Shown in pieces: positions 35,813 through 44,577 of a DNA stretch of 64,000 nucleotides. Both the position numbers and the translations under genes were made by a program. Source of the stretch: Thermodesulfovibrionia bacterium (GTDB lineage: Bacteria; Nitrospirota; Thermodesulfovibrionia; UBA6902). Where the stretch lies: NCBI GenBank assembly GCA_030646035.1, contig JAUSMY010000010.1:124001-188000 (forward strand). The letters are read 5' to 3'. Position 1 is the first letter of the stretch, and each line of letters starts with the position of its first letter. Below the pieces are notes generated by a model. It had not been told where the DNA came from, searched no databases, and saw only the letters and a program-made list of their open reading frames with translations.

Positions 35813-37699
35813 CTATCCACTCCCAAGATACTCTCTCTTCCATAAACTGAACACTAACAGATTAAATAACCGCGCACTATGATCAATGCCGTGTTCCTGC
35901 TCATCCAATAACTGTTTGATAGTTGAATGGTTGAAATATTCACTTTTGTCACCCATTAGAACTTCCCTGACATGTGACTTCAGAGGGCCGCTGAACCAAT
36001 CAGATATTGGGACTGAAAAGCCCCATTTTCTTTTTATGTCAAGTTCTTCAGGCAGGAGCTTTTTCGCCAGTTTCTTAAGAATATACTTTGTTGTTAACTG
36101 TTTCACCTTCAGGTTCCCGGGGATATTCCCGAATGAAAATTCCGCTATCCTGTAATCCAGAAGCGGCGCTCTCGTTTCAAGTGAGACCATCATGCCGGCC
36201 CTGTCAACCTTTACCATGACATCATCAGGAAGATATGTCTTTAGATCAGCATAAGTCATACTTGTAATAAAATCTTTATTCCTCAGTCCCAGGAAGCTTC
36301 GCCTTGATAATTCAGGAGCAGTGAATGCACTTTCTAAACTTCTTGTGATATCTTTGTTTAAAAGATTTCTCCTGCCAGGTTCATCGAAAAAAGCCCGGGT
36401 ATAGCGCTCAACAAAAACATCATGCAAGTCGAGTTTCAAGAGCAGCATCTGCTTTTTTATCCTGCCTGCCGTATCATCAGGAATATGTTTTGCCGCTCCA
36501 GCCAGCCCTTCCCTCAGAAAGGAGGGCACCAGCATTCTTGCGTAATAATCAAAAAGGCCTGCAAGATATACCGTATAGCCGCCAAAGATCTCGTCGCCTC
36601 CGTCGCCTGATAAAGCTACGGCAACATGCTCTCTTGTGACCTTAGAAACATAGTATGCGGGTATCATTGAAGAATCAGCAAATGGCTCGTCAAACTGGCG
36701 GACTAAATCCGGAAGGACAGAGAAGGCATCGGGCTTCACAATAAGCTCATGATGTTCTGTGCCGAAATGATCAGCAACTATCCTTGCGTAAGGAAGTTCA
36801 TTGTGTGCATTATTCTCAAAACCTATGGAAAAGGTTTTTACAGGCCGGCTCGAAATCTTACTCATCAACGCCACAACAAGGCTCGAGTCCACCCCTCCGC
36901 TCAAAAAAGCCCCAAGCGGCACATCGCTTATCATCCTTATACGCACAGCATCTGTAAGAAGTGTTTCCAGTGTTTCCAGAAGTTCCTCTTCAGAGGGGAT
37001 CTTCTCTGCAAGCCGCGGCACATCCCAGTAACTCCATATCTTATGCTCCCCATTGTCTAAATTGTAGATCATTGCATGGGCAGGGAGGAGTTTCCTGATG
37101 GCTTGAAAAATACTCATCTCACCAGGAACATAACCAAAGGTCAAATAGGAATTAAGCGCCTGGAGGTCGAATTCTCTGGAGATGTCTTTAATCCTTAGAA
37201 GCGCTTTGATCTCTGATGAAAAGGCGAAACCGCCGGATCGTTTATCCAGAGTGTAATATAATGGTTTCTTCCCGATCCGGTCCCTTGCCAAAAACAAGAT
37301 CTTCCTGTTGTCATCGTAAATACCAAAGGCAAACATCCCGTTGAATTTACTTATACAGTCAGTCCCCCATTCTTTGTAAGCGTTGATAATAACCTCGGTG
37401 TCAGAGCGGCTTTTGAAAGCGTAACCCTTTTTAGTCAGTTGCTCATGGATTTCCTGGAAGTTGTATATCTCACCATTAAAGGTAATCCATATTTTACCTT
37501 CGCGGTCTGACATAGGCTGCCTGCCGGCATCAGACAGGTCTATAATAGAAAGCCTTCTGTGTGCCAGGCCAACTGTTTTATCCCGGCTCATCCAAAGCCC
37601 TGCGTCATCAGGGCCGCGATGAATCATGGTATCGCGCATCCCTATCAGCATTTCCGGATCCAGTCCTCTTCTATCTGCTATTCCCGCTATTCCGCACAT
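35813..37699 (-). CDS. asnB: asparagine synthase (glutamine-hydrolysing) family amidotransferase
   Basis: A 628-residue class II glutamine amidotransferase. The mature N-terminal nucleophile is Cys2 (MCGIAGIADRRG), with HRGPDDAGLW and FNGEIYNFQEI in the glutaminase domain. The synthetase domain has the pyrophosphatase loop GAFLSGGVDSSLVVALM and VALSGDGGDEIFGGY. In polysaccharide loci such proteins are thought to amidate uronic acids or similar carboxyl groups rather than make free asparagine. That role is inference. It overlaps the upstream GT4 by 13 bases. Confidence 0.9.
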   Translation of the reverse strand: MCGIAGIADRRGLDPEMLIGMRDTMIHRGPDDAGLWMSRDKTVGLAHRRLSIIDLSDAGRQPMSDREGKIWITFNGEIYNFQEIHEQLTKKGYAFKSRSDTEVIINAYKEWGTDCISKFNGMFAFGIYDDNRKILFLARDRIGKKPLYYTLDKRSGGFAFSSEIKALLRIKDISREFDLQALNSYLTFGYVPGEMSIFQAIRKLLPAHAMIYNLDNGEHKIWSYWDVPRLAEKIPSEEELLETLETLLTDAVRIRMISDVPLGAFLSGGVDSSLVVALMSKISSRPVKTFSIGFENNAHNELPYARIVADHFGTEHHELIVKPDAFSVLPDLVRQFDEPFADSSMIPAYYVSKVTREHVAVALSGDGGDEIFGGYTVYLAGLFDYYARMLVPSFLREGLAGAAKHIPDDTAGRIKKQMLLLKLDLHDVFVERYTRAFFDEPGRRNLLNKDITRSLESAFTAPELSRRSFLGLRNKDFITSMTYADLKTYLPDDVMVKVDRAGMMVSLETRAPLLDYRIAEFSFGNIPGNLKVKQLTTKYILKKLAKKLLPEELDIKRKWGFSVPISDWFSGPLKSHVREVLMGDKSEYFNHSTIKQLLDEQEHGIDHSARLFNLLVFSLWKREYLGSG

Positions 37700-38853
37700 T
37701 TAGATATAAACAACCTCTCATAATTTTTAATTGCAGTGCTGACATCAAAGCTCAGAACTGTTTTCTCTGCCTCACTTATCATCGATTCAGCCAGGTCACG
37801 ATGATCAAGAACCGTGATGATCGCATCCGCAAGCTTTTTCTCATCTTCAACTGGAACCAAGAGCCCGTTCACTGTGTCAGTTATAATCTCCTCAGGCCCT
37901 GAAGGGCAGCGTGTCGATACAACCGGCACGCTGCATGCCATGGATTCAAGCAATGCATTTGGGAATCCTTCAACCCTTGAAGAAAGCACAAAGACCGCAG
38001 ACCGCCGGACAAACTTAAATGGGTTGCTCTGAAAGCCCAAAAAAGCCACATCATCACTGATCTCCAGTTCTGATGCCATCTGCTTAAGTATGTTTAGATT
38101 TTTATCTTCCCCTTTCCCTATTATGACAAGCCTGCATCGGATCTTTTCCCTGACATGCCGGAAGGCACTCAACAAAATATCATGGCCTTTCCTCTGATAT
38201 CTATCAACTGAACCGATATTGATAATAATTGGTATGTCTTCCCCGAACCATGGGTGCTCAGTCACCGCCTGATTTGAAAGCTCCTTTATTTTATCTATTG
38301 GAAGTGGATTATAGATCACGTCTACTTTATCTTCAGACAAGTTAAAATTCTCAACAAGATCCTTTTTCATCCCCTCTGAATTAACAATAATCCTGTCAGC
38401 CATCGGATAAAGGGCCTTTATAAGAAACTTCAAACCATACTGTTCCCCTTCAAGCGCGATAGAGGGATATGTCCTGACACTTGCCATTATAGTCAGGTTT
38501 TCTTTAAGACTTTTTTTTGTTAATAACCCTGCGCATATTGCGATAAGATTAACAGCGCTCAGCATACTGAATAAAACATCAGGTTTTTCTAATGCTATTA
38601 TTTTTCTTACTCTCATTATTCTCTTAATTGCATAAACTATTTTTTTATAAATACTATCTACCCCGGGAAGATACAAACTGTAGATTTTTACGTCTATGGG
38701 GATATCGTATGCACGGTGACAATCTTCGTAAACAATACAGACCGGCTGGATTTTATCCCTGTCGAGATATTGAAGGATAATGGACAATACCCTTTCAGCT
38801 CCGCCTGAAGTAAATCCTGGGATTAAAAAAACTACCTTTACTTTCTTCTTCAA
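37687..38853 (-). CDS. GT4 family glycosyltransferase
   Basis: A 388-residue GT-B enzyme with FLIPGFTSGGAERVLSIILQYL as the GGAE acceptor loop, IINIGSVDRYQRKGHDILLSAF and SSRVEGFPNALLESMACSVPVVS in the donor domain. These motifs suit enzymes adding GalNAc, Glc or Gal-type residues, but the sugar is unknown. The frame starts with TTG at 38853, with no clear ribosome site. Its end overlaps asnB. Confidence 0.87.
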   Translation of the reverse strand: MKKKVKVVFLIPGFTSGGAERVLSIILQYLDRDKIQPVCIVYEDCHRAYDIPIDVKIYSLYLPGVDSIYKKIVYAIKRIMRVRKIIALEKPDVLFSMLSAVNLIAICAGLLTKKSLKENLTIMASVRTYPSIALEGEQYGLKFLIKALYPMADRIIVNSEGMKKDLVENFNLSEDKVDVIYNPLPIDKIKELSNQAVTEHPWFGEDIPIIINIGSVDRYQRKGHDILLSAFRHVREKIRCRLVIIGKGEDKNLNILKQMASELEISDDVAFLGFQSNPFKFVRRSAVFVLSSRVEGFPNALLESMACSVPVVSTRCPSGPEEIITDTVNGLLVPVEDEKKLADAIITVLDHRDLAESMISEAEKTVLSFDVSTAIKNYERLFISKCAE

Positions 38854-38955
38854 AATATGCCTATTGACTTCTCAGGCACGCCAATGTCCTGATCAGATAT
38901 TTTATTCTTGCTTTCACGAATATCATTGTCAAAATAACCACAAACCTGTTCTGCA

Positions 38956-39774
38956 TTAATATGGTTTCCTGAAGACAAATTGATTAATGCCACAGCTAAA
39001 ATCAGTTTTTAATTGTGAGAGCATGAAATTGTTTTTTTTATAAAAATTAAAGATCTCTTCCGGAGTTGCTACTTCAAATGGATAGCCGCCGAGCCAGTCA
39101 ATCCAATCGTATATGAGTGACATCCCTCTGTTGTTTTTGTAATCAGAGTAACGCCTGATCGGATTCCGTACAAGCAGCACGTCAACAGCAAAGCCGTACA
39201 ATATAAAATAAGGCAGAAAGATTCCCAGCACCATCGTCCTGCCAAAAAAACCAGAACAATATATTTGTTTAACTCTTGTCCAAAATTTCGATCTATATCC
39301 TTCATCATTGTAAATTGCTATGAATAAAGCCCCTTCCCTTCCTATAGGGATTTGAACATTATTTAATGCCTTCCACATGTCCCCTGTGTGATGAAGCACT
39401 CCCCATGAATACACAATGTCAAACTTGCCGAGCAATTCCAGGTATTCTGCATCAAGTACAGAGCCTCGTTCAATGATCCAATTATTATCCTTAGGGAAAT
39501 AACGGTTCTTGAGTTCTCTTGTGCAAGCAACTGACTGGGGGTCATAATCTAAAGAATGGACTCTAGCACCAAGACGCCTAGCAGCAAGACTGAACAACCC
39601 GCTGCCAGAACCAATATCAAGAAAACTTTTCCCCTTCAAATCCTCAACTTCAAGCATCTGCTTTAAAGACAGTTCCGCCTGTAAGATACGTTCATCGTTA
39701 AGCACAGATAGGAACCCCCTCCAGTTCTTCCCAAATTCAAAGCGTTTTCCCTCTGCTACCTCGGTATCAAACAT
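38956..39774 (-). CDS. class I SAM-dependent methyltransferase
   Basis: A 272-residue methyltransferase with SFLDIGSGSGLFSLAARRLG as motif I, VHSLDYDPQSVACT on strand 2, and FDIVYSWGVLHHTGDMWKAL. A hydrophobic stretch around residues 175-200 could touch the membrane. A GAGGAG site lies five bases before the ATG. The preceding spacer has one copy of an IS-end-like 24-base sequence. The acceptor is unknown. Confidence 0.82.
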   Translation of the reverse strand: MFDTEVAEGKRFEFGKNWRGFLSVLNDERILQAELSLKQMLEVEDLKGKSFLDIGSGSGLFSLAARRLGARVHSLDYDPQSVACTRELKNRYFPKDNNWIIERGSVLDAEYLELLGKFDIVYSWGVLHHTGDMWKALNNVQIPIGREGALFIAIYNDEGYRSKFWTRVKQIYCSGFFGRTMVLGIFLPYFILYGFAVDVLLVRNPIRRYSDYKNNRGMSLIYDWIDWLGGYPFEVATPEEIFNFYKKNNFMLSQLKTDFSCGINQFVFRKPY

Positions 39775-39847
39775 TCATGATCTCCTCATCAACCTAATCG
39801 TCTTTACAGTTTTTTTTAGTATTGATACAGTTTTAATAGTATAGGTA

Positions 39848-39871
39848 GACCCATTGTCTGGACAGTTTGAC
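39848..39871 (+). repeat. IS-end-like imperfect direct repeat, copy A
   Basis: GACCC-AT-TGTCTGGACAG-TTTGAC matches the copy at 41111-41136 at 21 of 24 positions plus a two-base gap. Both copies flank the SGNH gene in the same orientation. They resemble terminal sequence of an insertion element, but no transposase is left. Confidence 0.5.
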
Positions 39872-39911
39872 GGCTGATTTAAAGTAAGCGAAACGAGAGA
39901 TACGACCACAT

Positions 39912-41075
39912 TCATGGCTTTTCCAATCCTTTATTAACTAATAGATTATCAACCACATTAATTAAGACAGGCAATATATTATCTGCAACAGCCATACTCC
40001 CCAAGTCTGTAAAATGGCAATCATCAAAATAATAATCTAACGTTTTGGGAATGTTATCGTCTAAATTTATATAGCTAATTGCCGACTGAGAAGCGATCGA
40101 TTGTTGAACGAAGTTGTATCTGGCCATTTCTCTTTTTAGCCAGGCCCCAGAAGGTCTTACCGGGCCTTTTGGAGTACTCACCGAAAACCATAACCTGTTA
40201 AATTCGATAGGGTCAAAAGATTCTTTCCATAGAACTGGTTGCCCCAGCATAATCACCTGCACTTTTTTTTGTTTTAAAAATGTAGCTATCCAGCTTATGG
40301 TATCACGAAATTCGTTAATCGGATCAGGATTTCTTATAAGATTTTCAATGTATGGGTAATTTTGGTATTTACCCCTCAGATCCGGAAGATTGGAGCTATG
40401 CCACTCTACAAACCCTCCGGTTTTCAACATTATTTTTGTCATTAATTTTTCTTTTATAAATACAACTCTCCGGAAAATCTGTGAATATTTCTTTAGCCAT
40501 TTTATGATTGAGCTATCTCTTTTTTTTGAGAATATTTCATTGATACTACTATATTTATAATCTATCCCTCCATTCCAGGCCAGATCATTTATTCCCAGCA
40601 AAGTAATAACAATATCCGGCTTTATCTTATCAAACGTCTCCTGTATCCATAAAGCATCATTCGATGCCCGAAAGCCGCCTACCCCAAAAGCCATAGTCTG
40701 GAATTTTAAATCAGAATGCCCATAATACTCTTGAAGTTTAGTTTCAAGTATCCCGCACCAGGTATCTTGAGTTTCTTGAGTGGGCTGATTAGTGGTTGAT
40801 GCCCCCAAGCATAGTATAGAGATCAAATTATTCGGCTTAACATCGTCGATCTCAGATAACGATCTTAAGCCATATTTCCCACTCTTATACACAATAGTAC
40901 TCTTTAAGCCAGGTAAATCCTGCGTTAATAAACTTTCTACCATTCTATTGTCGAGAGAAACAGGGGAAAACGCCCATAGAATCAGATCAAACACAAAAAC
41001 TAAAAAAATAAATATAATAGATTGAACAAGCAAAACCATGAGCGTCTTGTTTTTATTGAGTATCTGAATGCTCAT
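39912..41075 (-). CDS. membrane-anchored SGNH/GDSL hydrolase-fold protein
   Basis: A 387-residue protein with an N-terminal membrane helix (about residues 13-33). SGNH blocks are intact: ILCLGASTTNQPTQ (block I Ser), FGVGGFRASND, ITLLGINDLAWNGG (GxND block III) and DDCHFTDLGSMAVAD (Asp-x-x-His). It probably acts in the periplasm as an esterase or acyltransferase on the surface glycan. IS-end-like repeats flank the gene on both sides, suggesting it may have been inserted or moved. Confidence 0.83.
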   Translation of the reverse strand: MSIQILNKNKTLMVLLVQSIIFIFLVFVFDLILWAFSPVSLDNRMVESLLTQDLPGLKSTIVYKSGKYGLRSLSEIDDVKPNNLISILCLGASTTNQPTQETQDTWCGILETKLQEYYGHSDLKFQTMAFGVGGFRASNDALWIQETFDKIKPDIVITLLGINDLAWNGGIDYKYSSINEIFSKKRDSSIIKWLKKYSQIFRRVVFIKEKLMTKIMLKTGGFVEWHSSNLPDLRGKYQNYPYIENLIRNPDPINEFRDTISWIATFLKQKKVQVIMLGQPVLWKESFDPIEFNRLWFSVSTPKGPVRPSGAWLKREMARYNFVQQSIASQSAISYINLDDNIPKTLDYYFDDCHFTDLGSMAVADNILPVLINVVDNLLVNKGLEKP

Positions 41076-41110
41076 AATTAAATCATAATTCTAAAAGTTG
41101 CTGTCTAAGT

Positions 41111-41136
41111 GACCCCCATCGTCTGGATAGCTTGAC
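41111..41136 (+). repeat. IS-end-like imperfect direct repeat, copy B
   Basis: GACCCCCATCGTCTGGATAG followed by CTTGAC. It pairs with 39848-39871. The sequence just outside copy B (CCACCTATAGTATT) is close to the inverse of that just before copy A (AATAGTATAGGTAG), so the whole may be a decayed element boundary. Confidence 0.5.
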
Positions 41137-41148
41137 ATTGGAATCCAC

Positions 41149-42645
41149 CTATAGTATTGATTTTGTTTTCAAATACCTCCAGGGGAAATCTCCACAGGCA
41201 ACAGATTTCCACATGTAGATAACAAGAGCTGCAATCAAAAGATAATGCTGCCCCGCATTAACATTGTTAATCCTCAGTATAAAATACAGCGAGGCAATGA
41301 CGGCAATAAAAACGATATCAAATTGCAAACCTTTTGCCAGAGTGAGGATTGAAGATTTTTTATAAATAAGCCAGACAGACATAATATTAACCATTGAGAG
41401 GGTAAATGAGGTTGAAACGGCTGAGGCAATGATCCCAAAACGAGGCACAAAAATAATATTTAATATAACATTGCAAATTCCCCAGAAGATTGTGATCTTC
41501 ATAAAAGCCATATGCCCGCCGGTCATTTGCAAAAACCATCCTGTTAATCCCGATCCTGCATTTACAAGCTGTCCAAGTGACAAGATCACCAATACTATAT
41601 ATCCGCTGGAGAATTCTGATCCATACATATATTTCAAAATAATGTCCCCCTCAAGTATAAATATCAAAACAATAGGCATTGATGAAGTTAGTATCCAACG
41701 TGAACTCTCACTAATTACTCTTCTGAGTTCTTTAGTGTCACCAGATGCATGAAGTGAAGATATAATAGGCGGCATAATGGTGGAAAAAGCATAAAGAGTA
41801 AAAATTATAAATGTGCACATTTTGACAGCAACACCATAAATCCCTACGGCTTCTGTTGAGGAATACATTCCTACTATCCAGATATCCGCTTCACTGAAAA
41901 GAAACCAGCCGAAAGTAGCAATTATCATTGTTGGCCCGACCCTGATAATTTCTTTGAATTCATTCCAGCGGTATAATGCATTGGTACCGCTCATTTTATT
42001 AAATAAGAATGTTAAAGAAAGCACCAGAGCAATTAATTCTCCCAAAATATAAGCAACAATCGCATATAAGGATGAAACTTCAAAAAAAGACAAGAGCAAG
42101 AAAAATACTAATCTAACTAATGGGGATATAACCGCATGCGGCAGTAATGCTTTAAATGTATTCTTATATCCCTTTAAAATAGCCTGTATTAAACTGTTTA
42201 ACACATTCAAAGGTAACGCAATAACCACAATCGGCAACAACTTTAAAAGCGCAGGTGCATGGAATACATTTAGTGCGATATATTTTGAAGCTATCAATAT
42301 TACAACAGCAAACACTATTGACAGCAAAGAACAAAATATCAACGTCAAATAGATTATGCCCTTAAGTTTTTCCTTTTCTTCTTTTTCAGCATATTGAGGA
42401 ACAAAACGCATCATTGCACCTTGCATTCCAAAAGCTGCTAACAAACCTGATATATACACAATAGTCAAAGCCAAAATAACTTCTCCTATTCCATTGGTGC
42501 CCAGCATCCTTGCTAGAGCAACTTGATTAATAAATCCCAATGCGGTACCGCCTATCTGCAGGATATAAGCCACTGCCCCGCCCCTGGCACCAACTCTTAA
42601 GTTATCTTCCTTTTGTTTGTGTTGTTCTATTGGATCTACAGACAT
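41149..42645 (-). CDS. oligosaccharide flippase, Wzx/MATE-like
   Basis: A 498-residue integral membrane protein with about 14 hydrophobic segments. The N-terminal GARGGAVAYILQIGGTALGFINQVALARMLGTNGIGEVILAL is typical of polysaccharide biosynthesis (Wzx/RfbX) flippases. It would turn the lipid-linked repeat unit across the inner membrane for a Wzy polymerase, which is at 45.9-47.3 kb. An AGGGC site precedes the ATG. It is the only flippase seen in the window. Confidence 0.88.
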   Translation of the reverse strand: MSVDPIEQHKQKEDNLRVGARGGAVAYILQIGGTALGFINQVALARMLGTNGIGEVILALTIVYISGLLAAFGMQGAMMRFVPQYAEKEEKEKLKGIIYLTLIFCSLLSIVFAVVILIASKYIALNVFHAPALLKLLPIVVIALPLNVLNSLIQAILKGYKNTFKALLPHAVISPLVRLVFFLLLSFFEVSSLYAIVAYILGELIALVLSLTFLFNKMSGTNALYRWNEFKEIIRVGPTMIIATFGWFLFSEADIWIVGMYSSTEAVGIYGVAVKMCTFIIFTLYAFSTIMPPIISSLHASGDTKELRRVISESSRWILTSSMPIVLIFILEGDIILKYMYGSEFSSGYIVLVILSLGQLVNAGSGLTGWFLQMTGGHMAFMKITIFWGICNVILNIIFVPRFGIIASAVSTSFTLSMVNIMSVWLIYKKSSILTLAKGLQFDIVFIAVIASLYFILRINNVNAGQHYLLIAALVIYMWKSVACGDFPWRYLKTKSIL

Positions 42646-42705
42646 TTTGCCCTATATCAATCTCTAAATTAAAAACTATTTTTCGTTATACTGTTTTATA
42701 AGTAA

Positions 42706-43311
42706 TCACATGTATCCCAATGCTTTCAGTTTTTCTTCTGTCTCCTTGTCCATCACATCAGTTTTGAGCTCTTCCCCTTGCCTTTTCCTGCCATGACGGG
42801 CCGTACAACACTTACAATCAACAACGCTGTACCCCTTATTATAAATACTTGAAAACTGCAACTTACTTTCTTTAATCCTTAGCCAAACATCACTTTCTGT
42901 TAACTCAGCCAACGGCCTTATTATTTCAATATTATCAATGCGCTTCAGATAAGAATCCTCAATCCCGTTTCCTCTCTCCTCATCTCTAAATGGGACAATT
43001 AAGCATTCTGCTTTAGCCATCTCCAGATACTCTTTTAAAGCCCCTCCCTTTCTTTGGCTGCAACATTCAGACATATCAATTGCCGGATCAGCAAGGGCAT
43101 TAATATTGCGAATAATATTTATATCAGCAGCAGATGTTTTGACATAATCCATAATTTCATTGAAATGGAATCCAGTATCTATAAAAACAATGTTCATATC
43201 CATATCGTTAACAATACTCATCAAAAGCGTAGAAGCTTTATCACCGGTAAAGAGAAATACCGATTTTCTGTCATTAATTGAATTTTTAATTTTATTTCTA
43301 ATGTTATACAT
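42706..43311 (-). CDS. PAPS-reductase/CysD-like PP-loop protein with degenerate P-loop
   Basis: A 201-residue protein resembling the adenosine phosphosulfate/PAPS reductase family. NIVFIDTGFHFNEIMDYV matches the DTGxxFxE motif, IEIIRPLAELTESDVWLRIK the WxxxDVW region, and YSVVDCKCCTARHGRKRQGEEL the C-terminal substrate site. The PP-loop SGGKDS reads Thr22-Gly-Asp-Lys-Ala-Ser27, losing one Gly and the Asp. No cysN, cysC or sulfotransferase lies nearby. It may have a non-sulfate role or be a regulatory relic; it is intact as a reading frame. Confidence 0.7.
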   Translation of the reverse strand: MYNIRNKIKNSINDRKSVFLFTGDKASTLLMSIVNDMDMNIVFIDTGFHFNEIMDYVKTSAADINIIRNINALADPAIDMSECCSQRKGGALKEYLEMAKAECLIVPFRDEERGNGIEDSYLKRIDNIEIIRPLAELTESDVWLRIKESKLQFSSIYNKGYSVVDCKCCTARHGRKRQGEELKTDVMDKETEEKLKALGYM

Positions 43312-43371
43312 GGAAGAGATAGTTTTATTTAGAAAATTTAGGAGACAAGAAATATGTTTAACAAATTTGCT

Positions 43372-44316
43372 TTAGGCACACTGCCGCTTAATTGCCTGAA
43401 AAAATAAACCGCTTGAAGATAAATCATCATCTGAAATATCTTGATATTTTTCAGTCAGCTGTACTCTCATAATATTCGATGCTGTTTTAATGCGCTTAGT
43501 ACATAATATTTCAAAGCATTCTTCTTCCAGAATCTTACTGTGAAATGCAAACAACTCCCGATTCAGCCAATATTGACGTCTTCCTCTCATTAATCTCCAT
43601 ATAAAATCAGAATATGTCCAATGTCCATTCCACTCATCTGCCGTTCCATGACATCTAAGGTCTATTTGGTGAGAAATATAACCATCTTTTTTAAGCCATA
43701 AATACATGACATGATACGCATTTTTCAGGTCGTTAACATGTTCAAGTACTGCTTGAGAAAAGATCATATCAACCGATTCTTTTTTCACAATACTAGATCC
43801 GAACCAAGGAGCCGTATATTTTATCAATGAGTCTTTATGGTTTGGATGTAATATTGAATGCCTGATTTTTCTAATACGGCAGTCATCTGTCGCCTGCTCC
43901 AGACGTTCATCAGTAAGTATATGCTTTGGGAATGTATAATCTTCCAGATCCGGCTTTACTTCAGGAAATTCATCCTCTCCGGGAATATCTTCTCTATTCT
44001 TGAACATTAAAACTAACTCGTCAAAAATCTCGATATTTCTTTCTATGTTTGCATACTCAGCAACATCAAAAGCCAAATATTCCTCAGCACCAGACAACAG
44101 CGCTGCCAATCCACTGCCAATTGAATCCCCCGGCCCCAATTCTGCAACCACATTCAGGTTCGTATTTAGCCCGTTATTCCTTGCCATTACTAAATGGCGC
44201 ATCCAGACAGAATAACAGTATCTGGCTGAGTTAGTGCCGCCGGTGCCTTTACCAAAAAACTTATTGAAACCAGGAAGATAAGTTATCATACCAACAACCA
44301 AAGGCTTTAATTTCAT
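43372..44316 (-). CDS. SAM-dependent methyltransferase-like protein, paralogue of 26.4-27.4 kb
   Basis: About 314 residues from the ATG at 44316, which has an AGGGGG site seven bases upstream. A TTG at 44397 would add 27 residues not present in the paralogue. Motif I is VAELGPGDSIGSGLAALL, then FDVAEYANIERN and VDMIFSQAVLEHVNDL. The KGTGG, ARYCYSVWMRHLVMA and EWNGHWTYSD blocks are shared with 26449-27408. Both copies lie downstream of similar GT4 genes. Confidence 0.75.
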   Translation of the reverse strand: MKLKPLVVGMITYLPGFNKFFGKGTGGTNSARYCYSVWMRHLVMARNNGLNTNLNVVAELGPGDSIGSGLAALLSGAEEYLAFDVAEYANIERNIEIFDELVLMFKNREDIPGEDEFPEVKPDLEDYTFPKHILTDERLEQATDDCRIRKIRHSILHPNHKDSLIKYTAPWFGSSIVKKESVDMIFSQAVLEHVNDLKNAYHVMYLWLKKDGYISHQIDLRCHGTADEWNGHWTYSDFIWRLMRGRRQYWLNRELFAFHSKILEEECFEILCTKRIKTASNIMRVQLTEKYQDISDDDLSSSGLFFQAIKRQCA

Positions 44317-44398
44317 ATCATCCCCCTGCGCCTGAATATTTCTATCACAAGATATAGAGTTTTCTGTCAACTCCAAATCGCTGCCATCATATTGCAAC

Positions 44399-44482
44399 TT
44401 ACCCCATTTTTACCAAGGTCATGTTTTTATTGTTCTCTATATATCTCTGAATATCAGATAGTTCGTCGTGATGAATATCCAT
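44399..44482 (-). CDS. possible 27-residue small ORF, or 5' part of a frameshifted methyltransferase
   Basis: MDIHHDELSDIQRYIENNKN plus seven residues, ending TAA. A GAGGA site lies eight bases before the ATG, better than that of many neighbours. Its stop is immediately followed, in the next frame, by the 27-residue extension of the methyltransferase (TTG at 44397). It could be a small protein, a leader, or the start of a longer protein broken by one base. Unsupported by homology. Confidence 0.3.
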   Translation of the reverse strand: MDIHHDELSDIQRYIENNKNMTLVKMG

Positions 44483-44577
44483 AATCTTATTCCTCGTGGA
44501 ATTTCTACAAATAGCTCAGGACATAATTACATTAAAGTTTACAGTATTATCCGGTTTGCAATAAAACTACTAACAGA

